Program-made: the position numbers and the translations under genes
Part shown: piece by piece, positions 41,938 through 49,328 of the stretch
Position numbering within the stretch: position 1 is the first letter of the stretch
Layout: each line of letters starts with the position of its first letter
The notes under the pieces: model-generated
Seen by the model: only the letters and a program-made list of their open reading frames with translations
The model's database searches: none
Told to the model about the DNA's origin: nothing
DNA from: JAOABP01 sp964590395
GTDB taxonomy: Bacteria > Hydrothermota > Tepidihabitantia > Tepidihabitantales > Tepidihabitantaceae
Assembly (NCBI GenBank): GCA_964590395.1
Contig: CAZPVT010000010.1
Location: 1 to 50,582, forward strand
Reading direction: 5' to 3'
DNA: 50,582 nt

Positions 41938-42207
41938 AAAATTTAATTTAGTTAGCAGAAGGCAAGGGATTGTCCGGTTATGATAAACTCTGGTAGGGTA
42001 AAAAACGGCTTTTTCCGCTATGTACCCAGCCGCGGGCATTAAATACCAAACACGGTAAGCGGCAATAGCGTGATTCGCTATAGTTTGATGAGCATTTACA
42101 TCCCGGTTATTCGGTTTGAGTTCTGGCGACGTTGTAAATTGACACCAGCCATAAAATCTTGTTACCCGAGATAAACACGGGCTAAAAACAGGAGATTTTT
42201 CGCGAGA
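41938..42207. other. Divergent intergenic region between rpmA and arsR
   Basis: About 270 bases without a recognised gene. It contains a hairpin ATAGCG-TGATT-CGCTAT at 42065-42081. A 28-codon frame (ATG at 42088) has no ribosome site. A TTGACA at about 42137 lacks a fitting -10. I see nothing else I would defend. Confidence 0.45.
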
Positions 42208-42235
42208 TTGACAGAGCGTAGGATATGTGTATAAT
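42208..42235 (+). promoter_or_regulatory. Promoter of arsR and the arsenic/redox operon
   Basis: TTGACA (42208-42213), a 16-base spacer and a perfect TATAAT (42230-42235). The predicted transcript start is about 42242, three bases before the arsR ATG (42245). Confidence 0.82.
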
Positions 42236-42253
42236 TGTGCAACTATGCACATA
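42224..42253 (+). promoter_or_regulatory. Putative ArsR operator (30-base inverted repeat)
   Basis: The arms TATGTG and CACATA close a 30-base imperfect palindrome in which 12 of 15 symmetric positions pair. It covers the -10 box, the transcript start and the arsR start codon, the expected place for self-repression by an ArsR dimer. Confidence 0.72.
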
Positions 42254-42556
42254 AATTCCAGACCCAGTATTGATTTAATCTTTTCCGCACTGGCACACCC
42301 GGTCCGGAGGAAAATGGTGCCAATGCTCGGTGCTGGCGAGAGATGTGTATGTGAAATTGCCGAGGCGCTGGGCCGGGAACGTTCGGTGGTCAGCCGTCAT
42401 CTGATGATTCTGGAACAGGCCGGTATTGTTCAATTCCGAAGTGTGGGAAGGATGGTGATCTACCGGCTCCGGGACAAACGGGCACTGAATTTGATTGCTA
42501 TCGGGATTGATATGGTGAAACATCCGGTAAAAGAAAAGGAGCGACAGATTAAATGA
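42245..42556 (+). CDS. arsR: ArsR-family metalloregulator
   Basis: 103 residues from the ATG at 42245. A GTG at 42227 would add six residues but lies in the promoter. Winged-helix protein (IFSALAHPVRRKMV, RSVVSRHLMILEQAGIV, VGRMVIYRL). Cys34 and Cys36 in GERCVCEIAEAL form the CxC arsenite site in the recognition-helix region, as in classic ArsR. It represses until As(III) or Sb(III) binds. The overlapping next gene and the long downstream array of arsenic and thiol genes indicate that it controls the locus. Confidence 0.9.
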   Translation: MHINSRPSIDLIFSALAHPVRRKMVPMLGAGERCVCEIAEALGRERSVVSRHLMILEQAGIVQFRSVGRMVIYRLRDKRALNLIAIGIDMVKHPVKEKERQIK

Positions 42557-43557
42557 AAAACACCACCCGTGGGTTAATCATTGGGGTAATTGCACTGGCA
42601 TTGATTGCGGTTATTGTTGCCAAATCAACCAGCGGTAAAAAACCGCGGCGGGTAGAACCGGTTGCGGTTAATGTCCTGCCGGTTCAGGAAACGGTATCCG
42701 TGCTTGGACCTGGGAGTTTGAAAACGTCGCCGGAAACCACACGGACTGTCCGGGCTAAACCGCAACTGCAGCCAACCGGTTCGGTCCTGGTGCTGGTGAA
42801 TGGTACCCCTTTGACTGAGGATTATCTGCAAAAGATGATTCGGTCTTTACCCGAAGATTACCAGAACCAGTTCAAAAATGATCCGGAAAACCTACTTGAG
42901 CAGTTAATTACCCGGGAACTGCTTTATCAGGAGGCAGAAAAACAGGGCTTTGCCCGGAATCTAACGGGCATCACTGACCCGGAAGAAAAAAAGGATAAGG
43001 CAATCACCAAGCTGATTCAGGAGCGCAACTCCAAACTTACCGTTTCGGAAGAAGAAAGCCGCCGGTTTTATGAGGAGCGCAAGGCAGAGATGCGGGGTGC
43101 CAGTTTTGAACAGGTAAAGGAGGACATTAAAAACTTCTTACTGCAGGAGAAACAGGGTAGAGCAATTGATGCCTATATTGAAAGTTTAAAGACCGGGGCC
43201 GATATCCAGCGTAATGAAAACTGGCTAAAACAACAGCGGGCAAAAAGACCGCCCGACCCGCTTGAGCCGGCATTAAAGAGCGGTAAGCCGACCGTTTTAG
43301 ACCTGGGTGCAGGCACTTGTGTCCCGTGCAAGATGATGAAGCCCATCTTTGCTGAACTGGAAAAGGAGTATGCAGGCAGGGCAAATATCATTCTTTTGGA
43401 AATCAGCGAGTACCGGCAGATTGCCAATAAATACAATGTCCGGATTATTCCTACCCAGATTTTCTTTGACCGGGAAGGCAAAGTCTACTGGCGACATGAA
43501 GGATTTTTGCCTAAAGAAGAAATTGTCAAAAAACTCAAGGAACTCGGCGTCGAGTAA
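42553..43557 (+). CDS. SurA-like chaperone domain fused to thioredoxin, membrane-anchored
   Basis: 334 residues. A membrane anchor (about 7-24), a Pro/Thr-rich linker (about 30-75), a SurA-N-like helical region (about 78-215: SVLVLVNGTPLTEDYLQ, PENLLEQLITRELLYQEA), and a C-terminal thioredoxin domain (about 245-334) with active site TCVPCK (Cys256, Cys259) and the cis-proline IIPTQIFF. The usual tryptophan before CxxC is replaced by threonine. It is probably a periplasmic thiol oxidoreductase that gets electrons from the CcdA-like protein encoded next, one base away. It lies inside the ArsR operon, overlapping arsR by 4 bases. Confidence 0.82.
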   Translation: MKNTTRGLIIGVIALALIAVIVAKSTSGKKPRRVEPVAVNVLPVQETVSVLGPGSLKTSPETTRTVRAKPQLQPTGSVLVLVNGTPLTEDYLQKMIRSLPEDYQNQFKNDPENLLEQLITRELLYQEAEKQGFARNLTGITDPEEKKDKAITKLIQERNSKLTVSEEESRRFYEERKAEMRGASFEQVKEDIKNFLLQEKQGRAIDAYIESLKTGADIQRNENWLKQQRAKRPPDPLEPALKSGKPTVLDLGAGTCVPCKMMKPIFAELEKEYAGRANIILLEISEYRQIANKYNVRIIPTQIFFDREGKVYWRHEGFLPKEEIVKKLKELGVE

Positions 43558-44258
43558 TGCTCAGTGCACTGTTCTCCTGGCTAAACACCGCAGTTAACTC
43601 ATCACCGCTGATTGCCATTGCTGGTGCCTTTCTCTGGGGTGTTTTGAGCATTTTACTTTCCCCCTGCCACCTGACCAGTATTCCGCTGATTGTCGGTTTT
43701 ATCAGCGGACAGGGAAATACTTTAACCCGGCGCGCCTTTATCCTTTCCCTACTCTTTGCCTTGGGAATTCTTTTGACTATCGCGGCAATCGGCATTATTA
43801 CCGCACTGCTGGGCAGGATGTTAGGTGATATTGGACCCTATGCCAACTACTTTCTTGCTGCTATCTTTGTGCTGGTTGGGCTTTATCTTTTGGAAATCAT
43901 TTCCCTGCCTGGATTAAGTGGGTCAGATCAAAGAGCATTCAAGCGCCGTGGTGCATTTACCGCGCTCATTCTCGGGCTTCTGTTCGGCATCGCGCTTGGA
44001 CCCTGCACCTTTGCCTATATGGCACCGATGTTAGGAGTGGTTTTTAAACTCGGTGCCAGCCGTTTTATTTTCAGTCTGCTTTTACTCTTATTTTATGCGT
44101 TCGGTCACTGTTCGGTTATCGTTGGTGCCGGTACCCTGACCGAACTTGTTGAACGTTACCTGAACTGGCATACCCGTTCCCGGGGTTTGGTTGTAATTAA
44201 AAAGATCTGTGGAGTACTGGTGATTTTAGGTGGGCTTTATCTAATATGGACTGCATAA
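43557..44258 (+). CDS. CcdA/DsbD-like transmembrane thiol carrier
   Basis: 233 residues with six membrane segments. The two redox cysteines are Cys37 (LLSPCHLTSIPLIVG) and Cys150 (ALGPCTFAYMAPM), placed in the mirror-image SPC/GPC motifs of CcdA. It moves electrons from cytoplasmic thioredoxin to periplasmic thiol proteins. The neighbouring SurA-thioredoxin fusion is the likely acceptor. The start overlaps the last base of the previous stop. Confidence 0.88.
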   Translation: MLSALFSWLNTAVNSSPLIAIAGAFLWGVLSILLSPCHLTSIPLIVGFISGQGNTLTRRAFILSLLFALGILLTIAAIGIITALLGRMLGDIGPYANYFLAAIFVLVGLYLLEIISLPGLSGSDQRAFKRRGAFTALILGLLFGIALGPCTFAYMAPMLGVVFKLGASRFIFSLLLLLFYAFGHCSVIVGAGTLTELVERYLNWHTRSRGLVVIKKICGVLVILGGLYLIWTA

Positions 44259-44286
44259 GGAATAAAAAGATAAGGAGGTATAACAA

Positions 44287-45459
44287 TTGAAAGAGTATCA
44301 GAGGTTTCTCTTAATCCTCGGACTGTTTATTCTGTTTTATTTCCTGCCTTTTGACCACGCCCGGGTTCAGACCGCATTTCTTGAAGGGCTGTTTATGCTT
44401 CAGGACTATGCCCGGCGCCATGTGCTTTTGTGCCTGGTGCCTGCATTTTTTATTGCCGGTGCGATTCAGAACTTCATCTCCAAGGAGGCGGTGTTAAAGT
44501 ACTTTGGTCCCAAAGGAAACAAAGTGCTTGCTTACTCAATCGCCGCTGTATCCGGTGCAATCCTTGCGGTCTGCTCCTGCACGGTGCTGCCGATGTTTAT
44601 AGGCATTTATTATGCCGGGGCAGGACTGGGTGTGGCAACAACATTTCTGTATTCCGGTCCGGCAATCAACATCCTGGCAATTATTATGACCACCCGGGTT
44701 TTAGGCGCACAACTGGGGCTGGCAAGGATTATCGGCGCGGTGCTATTCTCGGTGGTCATTGGCTTGCTGATGGCACTAATCTTTTTCCGTTCTGAAGAGC
44801 AACGGGCAGAGGCTTTTGCCCAGTTGGGGCTGGAGGTGCAGAAAACTCGGCGCCGGCTCTATCACAATGTCCTTTACTTTGCCGCAATGATTCTATTTTT
44901 AGTCTTTGCCAACTGGGGCAGACCAAAGGAGCCGATCGGATTCTTTAATGTCATTTATTCGGTGAAGTGGTTCCTTGCCGGATTTTTCCTTCTTCTAACC
45001 CTGATTATGGTCATTTTCTGGTTTAATGGTGATGAGCGCAAAGCCTGGGTTATTGCCACCTGGGGCTTTGCTAAACAGATTCTGCCCTTGCTTTTAGGCG
45101 GGGTATTTATCGCCGGGTTTCTACTGGGCAGACCCGGACTCAATGCCGGCGTCATTCCAGACCAAATCATCGCCGGCCTGGTTGGCGGCAACTCAATATT
45201 TTCTAACCTGTTTGCCTCGCTCTCTGGCGCCTTAATGTATTTTGCCACCTTAACCGAGATTCCGATTCTCCAAGGGCTTTTAGGTTCGGGAATGGGTATG
45301 GGTCCGGCACTGGCACTGCTTTTATCCGGTCCGGCACTCTCTCTACCATCAATGATTGTGATTGTCAAAACCATTGGACTGAAAAAGGGCTTGGCCTATA
45401 TTTTACTGGTGGTTATCCTCTCCACCATTGTGGGAATGCTGTTTGGCACATTAGTATAA
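44287..45459 (+). CDS. YraQ/ArsP-type permease
   Basis: 390 residues, TTG start 7 bases after AGGAGG. About ten membrane segments in two homologous halves. The first half has CSCTVLPMFIGIYYAGAG (Cys96, Cys98) and YSGPAINILAI; the second has LFASLSGALMYFATLTEIP and LLSGPALSLPSMIVI. ArsP members export trivalent organoarsenicals, and the pair of cysteines fits a role with soft metals. The context with acr3 and arsR supports an arsenic role; the YraQ family in general is less defined. Confidence 0.8.
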   Translation: MKEYQRFLLILGLFILFYFLPFDHARVQTAFLEGLFMLQDYARRHVLLCLVPAFFIAGAIQNFISKEAVLKYFGPKGNKVLAYSIAAVSGAILAVCSCTVLPMFIGIYYAGAGLGVATTFLYSGPAINILAIIMTTRVLGAQLGLARIIGAVLFSVVIGLLMALIFFRSEEQRAEAFAQLGLEVQKTRRRLYHNVLYFAAMILFLVFANWGRPKEPIGFFNVIYSVKWFLAGFFLLLTLIMVIFWFNGDERKAWVIATWGFAKQILPLLLGGVFIAGFLLGRPGLNAGVIPDQIIAGLVGGNSIFSNLFASLSGALMYFATLTEIPILQGLLGSGMGMGPALALLLSGPALSLPSMIVIVKTIGLKKGLAYILLVVILSTIVGMLFGTLV

Positions 45460-45473
45460 TGCAAGGAGATAAA

Positions 45474-45917
45474 ATGTCAGAAGAAGAAAAAGGCGCACCC
45501 AAGCCGAGCCATGAGACCATCATCTTTGCCTGTTTCGGCGGGCTCTCCAACACCGGTCTTACCACCGGACTCGCCAGTATTGAGGCGGTAAAGGAACTGG
45601 GTTTGAAAAAAGCCGGGATTGGCTGTCTGCCCTCGGTCCCGATTAATAACCCGACCATTTATGAAAAGGTAAATAAAGCAAAAATGGTTATCACCGTTGA
45701 TGGCTGTCCGTTTGAATGTGCGCGCAAGGTCTGCGAGGCGGGCGGCATCAAAATTGCCCGCTCACTGGTATTGACCCGTGACATTCAGATGAAAAAGCAG
45801 TCGCTTGCCCAGGACCTGACCGGCAACCCTAAACCCATAATGGAATACATTGACCCGGCTGATGTGGAAAAGGCAAAACAACTGATTGTTCAGTCAATAA
45901 CCGAAACCGAGGGGTGA
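45474..45917 (+). CDS. DGC-domain putative zinc-binding protein
   Basis: 147 residues from the ATG at 45474, chosen because AAGGAG lies 5 bases before it, whereas the earlier ATG (45459) precedes that site. Motifs are IIFACFGGLSNTGLTTG, GIGCLPSVPINNPTIY, VDGCPFECARKVCEAGG, together six cysteines in the DGC pattern. These small proteins are found beside ars genes and metal transporters and probably bind zinc or a related soft metal. The exact role is unknown. The next gene, acr3, follows by 9 bases. Confidence 0.75.
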   Translation: MSEEEKGAPKPSHETIIFACFGGLSNTGLTTGLASIEAVKELGLKKAGIGCLPSVPINNPTIYEKVNKAKMVITVDGCPFECARKVCEAGGIKIARSLVLTRDIQMKKQSLAQDLTGNPKPIMEYIDPADVEKAKQLIVQSITETEG

Positions 45918-45926
45918 GCAGGAAAA

Positions 45927-47120
45927 ATGGCTACTGGCACTACCACCCGTACTCCAGCAAAGGGGCTCAATGTCTTTGAAAAATACCTGACCATCTGGGT
46001 CCTTGCCTGCATCGGAACCGGCATCATCCTGGGTAAACTGGCACCCGGGGTTGCCCGAACCCTTAACCATCTGGCAATCTATACCAATGGCGCACCGGTC
46101 ATCTCCATTCCCATCGCGGTCTGCCTTTTCTTTATGATGTATCCGATAATGGTCAAGATTGACTTTGCCGAGGTGCTGAAGGCGGGGAAAAATGCCAAAC
46201 CGGTCGGACTGACCCTGTTCATCAACTGGGCAGTCAAACCCTTCACAATGTATGCCATCGCCCTTTTCTTCCTCGGCTTCCTTTTCCGTACTCTGATTGG
46301 AACCGATGCGGTTGACTATGTCAAGATGCCGTTTGGTCTGGACCTGGAGGTTGGTGCTGCTTACGGTATTGGTAAAGTGGTTATGGTCAACGGCACCAAG
46401 ATGCTTTCGGTTCCACTCTGGCGCTCATTCTTAGCCGGCTGTATCCTCTTGGGCATCGCGCCCTGCACCGCGATGGTTCTGGTCTGGGGCTATCTTGCTC
46501 AGGGTAATGATGGCCATACCTTAGTGATGGTTGCCATCAACTCGCTGACGATGCTTATCCTTTACGGGCCACTGGGCGGTTTTCTTTTAGGTGTGGGCAG
46601 ACTACCGGTCCCCTGGCAGGCGCTGGTCCTTTCCATTGCCATCTATGTTGCCCTGCCCCTCGTTGCCGGCTATTTCTCGCGTCAATGGATTATCAAGGCA
46701 AAGGGTCCGGCCTGGTTTTCTACCCGCTTTTTGCACTTCCTCACCCCGATTACCATTATCGCCCTGCTCGTCACCTTGATTCTGCTCTTCTCGTTCAAGG
46801 GTGATGTCATCCTCGCCAATCCGCTCACCATCCTATATATTGCGATTCCGCTTTTCATTCAGACCAACCTCATCTTCTGGCTCGGCTATTTCCTTGCCCG
46901 TCTGCTCAAATTCACCTATCAGGATGCCGCACCTTCCGCGATGATTGGTGCCTCCAACCATTTTGAAGTGGCGATTGCCACCGCGACGATGCTCTTTGGT
47001 CTCTCCTCAGGTGCCGCACTCGCGACGGTGGTGGGTGTGCTGATTGAGGTGCCGGTAATGCTTTTGTTGGTGAGAATCTGCCTGAGGACCCGGCACTGGT
47101 TTGCAACTGCCGTGGTTTAA
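45927..47120 (+). CDS. acr3: ACR3-type arsenite efflux transporter
   Basis: 397 residues, ten membrane segments. Motifs include EKYLTIWVLACIGTGIILG, PVGLTLFINWAVKPFTMYA, and GIAPCTAMVLVWGYLAQGN with the conserved essential cysteine (Cys180) of this family. DAAPSAMIGASNHFEVAIA is the C-terminal family motif. It pumps As(III) and sometimes Sb(III) out of the cell using the proton gradient. With ArsR it makes a complete minimal resistance set; no arsenate reductase arsC is present. Confidence 0.94.
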   Translation: MATGTTTRTPAKGLNVFEKYLTIWVLACIGTGIILGKLAPGVARTLNHLAIYTNGAPVISIPIAVCLFFMMYPIMVKIDFAEVLKAGKNAKPVGLTLFINWAVKPFTMYAIALFFLGFLFRTLIGTDAVDYVKMPFGLDLEVGAAYGIGKVVMVNGTKMLSVPLWRSFLAGCILLGIAPCTAMVLVWGYLAQGNDGHTLVMVAINSLTMLILYGPLGGFLLGVGRLPVPWQALVLSIAIYVALPLVAGYFSRQWIIKAKGPAWFSTRFLHFLTPITIIALLVTLILLFSFKGDVILANPLTILYIAIPLFIQTNLIFWLGYFLARLLKFTYQDAAPSAMIGASNHFEVAIATATMLFGLSSGAALATVVGVLIEVPVMLLLVRICLRTRHWFATAVV

Positions 47121-47139
47121 ATATGAAAGGAGATGAGTT

Positions 47140-47988
47140 ATGTTTAAACGGGTCCTGTTTGGTTCTGACCTGTCCCCAGCCACCGAACAGATAATCAATG
47201 CGGCTGGTAGTTTGCGTCGGCTGGGCACAGAAGAAATTATGCTGGTTCACTGCCTTAACATCCGGGATGTTGGCACGCTTGCCGAAACCCTGATTCATCT
47301 TCTTCAGCCCGAACTTACTAGACAGGTGGAGAAATTGCAACAACTGGGTTTTGCGGTTAAAAGTGAAATCCGTCTCGGTCTTCCCGCCGTGGAGATAAGC
47401 CGTGCCGCCCAGGAGAATGACTGCGCAGTTATTGTGCTCGGTTCCCACGGCTATAACCTGACCAAGGATATTCTTTTAGGCGGGGTTGCCACCGCGGTGC
47501 TGCACACCGCCACCCGGCCGGTTCTGATAATTAAAATTACCACTGCCGCACCATTAACCGCCTGGAATCCACTTGCCGATATTCTCTATCCAACCGACTT
47601 CTCGGACAACGCCGAGGTGGCATTTGCGTATCTGAAAGAAATTGTCCAGGCTGGGGCAGAAAAGGTTACCCTGCTCCATATTCAGGACCAGATTATCGGC
47701 AAACATCTTAAGGACCGACTGGCAGAGTTCAATAGGATTGACGAGGAGCGGCTATCGCGGCTGCGGGACGAACTCTTAAGCACCGGCAGGGTGACGGTCA
47801 ATATTGAAGTCCGGTTCGGATTGGTGGCACAGGAGATCCTCAACCAGATAAAATCTGCGGGGGTTTCAATGGTGGTGATGGGTACTCAGGGCCGGGGTCA
47901 TATCGGCGAGATGTTTTTGGGCAGTGTCAGCAACAAGGTTGTCCGGTATTCCCCGGTTCCGGTGCTTTTAGTGCCCCTGGTGAGGTAG
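47140..47988 (+). CDS. Tandem universal stress protein
   Basis: 282 residues with two USP domains (1-140, 148-282). The second has the ATP-type motif GTQGRGHIGEMFLGSVSNKV; in the first the same site reads GSHGYNLTKDILLGGVATAV, with GG instead of GS. The domains probably pair within one chain. Ribosome site AAAGGAG. Function in the ars locus is unclear; USP genes often accompany metal transporters. Confidence 0.87.
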   Translation: MFKRVLFGSDLSPATEQIINAAGSLRRLGTEEIMLVHCLNIRDVGTLAETLIHLLQPELTRQVEKLQQLGFAVKSEIRLGLPAVEISRAAQENDCAVIVLGSHGYNLTKDILLGGVATAVLHTATRPVLIIKITTAAPLTAWNPLADILYPTDFSDNAEVAFAYLKEIVQAGAEKVTLLHIQDQIIGKHLKDRLAEFNRIDEERLSRLRDELLSTGRVTVNIEVRFGLVAQEILNQIKSAGVSMVVMGTQGRGHIGEMFLGSVSNKVVRYSPVPVLLVPLVR

Positions 47989-47993
47989 TGACT

Positions 47994-48797
47994 ATGCCTT
48001 GGTCAACAATCGGATTTATCGGCGGCGGCAGAATCGTCCGGCTGATTCTTTCCGGCTGGCAAAAAGCAGGCATCATCCTCAATCAGGTTGTGGTCAGCGA
48101 CAACAGCCCGGCGGTACTTGAGAGTCTGAAACAATTGTTTCCTGAAATAATTACTACTACTGATAACCATACTTCCGCTTCGCAAGAAATTGTCTTTATC
48201 GCCCTGCACCCACCAGCAATCCGAACCGCCCTGCCAGAACTAACTAACAACTGGCAACCCGGGGCGATTGTCATCTCCCTCGCACCGGTAATCACCTTTC
48301 AAGAACTTACCACGCTTTTGCCCGGCGGCACCCGTCTGGCACGGATAATTCCCAATGCCCCATCAATGATTGGCAAAGGCTATAATCCGGTTGCCTTCTC
48401 ACCGGCAATCGGACCAAAGGAACGGGCAGCCCTTGACCCGCTTTTGAGCGCCCTGGGTGAATACCCGGAAGTGCCCGAACCAGACCTTGAGGCTTATGCC
48501 ATCCTGACCGCAATGGCGCCCACCTATTTCTGGTTTCAGTGGCAGACCCTGCGGGAGTTGGGAATTGATTTCGGGCTCGGTTCGGATGAGGTTGACCGCG
48601 CACTGACAACAATGCTCAGGGGCAGTGTGGAACTCTTGTTTAATTCCGGACTTGATGCTCAAAAGGTAATGGACACTGTGCCGATTAAGCCGCTAAGCGA
48701 ACTTGAACCCACCATCACCGAAAACTTTCGGCAGAAACTCGGCAGTCTTTATGAGAAATTAAAAAAGGCGAGTTGTGAACATTTAAAGCAAAAATAA
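47994..48797 (+). CDS. ProC-like NAD(P)-dependent reductase
   Basis: 267 residues from the ATG at 47994; a GTG at 47988, directly coupled to the previous stop, would add two residues. An N-terminal Rossmann domain (TIGFIGGGRIVRLIL, VVVSDNSPAVLESL) and the ProC-type PNAPSMIGKGYNPVAFS, then a C-terminal helical dimer domain. It resembles pyrroline-5-carboxylate reductase and F420-dependent NADP oxidoreductases; its place in this locus makes housekeeping proline synthesis uncertain. It may serve another imine or thiol-linked reduction. Confidence 0.7.
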   Translation: MPWSTIGFIGGGRIVRLILSGWQKAGIILNQVVVSDNSPAVLESLKQLFPEIITTTDNHTSASQEIVFIALHPPAIRTALPELTNNWQPGAIVISLAPVITFQELTTLLPGGTRLARIIPNAPSMIGKGYNPVAFSPAIGPKERAALDPLLSALGEYPEVPEPDLEAYAILTAMAPTYFWFQWQTLRELGIDFGLGSDEVDRALTTMLRGSVELLFNSGLDAQKVMDTVPIKPLSELEPTITENFRQKLGSLYEKLKKASCEHLKQK

Positions 48798-48810
48798 AAA
48801 GGAGGAAAAA

Positions 48811-49047
48811 ATGAACATCCAGATTCTTGGAATCGGTTGCCCCCGCTGTCAGGAACTGGAAAAGCGGGTGATTGACACCCTGGCAGAATTGGGCATGGCG
48901 GCGAATGTGGAAAAGGTGACCGACATCAAAAAGTTTGCGGCAATGGGTGTGTTTATGACCCCCGGTCTGGCGATTGACGGCAAGGTCGTCAGCCAGGGCA
49001 AAATCCCCAGCAAAGATGAGTTAAAAAAACTCATCACCGGCAAGTAG
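48811..49047 (+). CDS. Small thioredoxin-like redox-active disulfide protein
   Basis: 78 residues. The CxxC site GIGCPRCQ (Cys10, Cys13) and the cis-proline MTPGLAIDGKVVSQGK are intact. It belongs to the short thioredoxin / MTH895-type family, often beside ArsP-like permeases. It may deliver electrons to CcdA or handle arsenic-thiol adducts. Ribosome site AAGGAGG; it abuts the next gene without a gap. Confidence 0.87.
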   Translation: MNIQILGIGCPRCQELEKRVIDTLAELGMAANVEKVTDIKKFAAMGVFMTPGLAIDGKVVSQGKIPSKDELKKLITGK

Positions 49048-49272
49048 ATGAAAGAACATAAACACCATCACATCCTGCCCGGAGTTCTGCGTTTTCTCGG
49101 GCTCTGGGCAGGAATCACTGGTGGTTATATGACGATGGGTTCTACCTGCCCCTGCTGTGGCAGACCTGGTTGCCCGGTTGGATTCGGCATCGCCGCCCTG
49201 TTCGGTGCTTTGGGTTCATTTTTGATTACCAAAGGCAAAAATCTCCTTGCCCGCTTGCGCGGAAAAAATTGA
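49048..49272 (+). CDS. Small Cys/His-rich membrane protein
   Basis: 74 residues. The N-terminus MKEHKHHHILP has four histidines, then come a membrane segment (about 11-30), a short CPCCGRPGCP loop with cysteines 34, 36, 37 and 42, and a second membrane segment (about 44-62), ending in a basic tail. The His and Cys groups suggest soft-metal or arsenic binding at the membrane. I do not recognise a family. It is the last gene of the arsenic/redox locus and is joined to the thioredoxin gene. Confidence 0.65.
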   Translation: MKEHKHHHILPGVLRFLGLWAGITGGYMTMGSTCPCCGRPGCPVGFGIAALFGALGSFLITKGKNLLARLRGKN

Positions 49273-49328
49273 ATTTTATTGTTAAAAATATAACCTGTTA
49301 GTACTCAAGTTATAAAAAGGGGAAAGTT

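Noticed and set aside
41938..42207. Riboswitch or attachment site between rpmA and arsR
   Set aside because: Only one short hairpin (42065-42081) is visible; no known aptamer core or direct repeat was found.
42227..42244. GTG start six codons upstream in arsR
   Set aside because: It overlaps the TATAAT box; the ATG at 42245 lies three bases after the predicted transcript start.
46912..47448. 178-codon minus-strand frame opposite acr3 and the USP gene
   Set aside because: It is antisense to two clear genes and has no motif.
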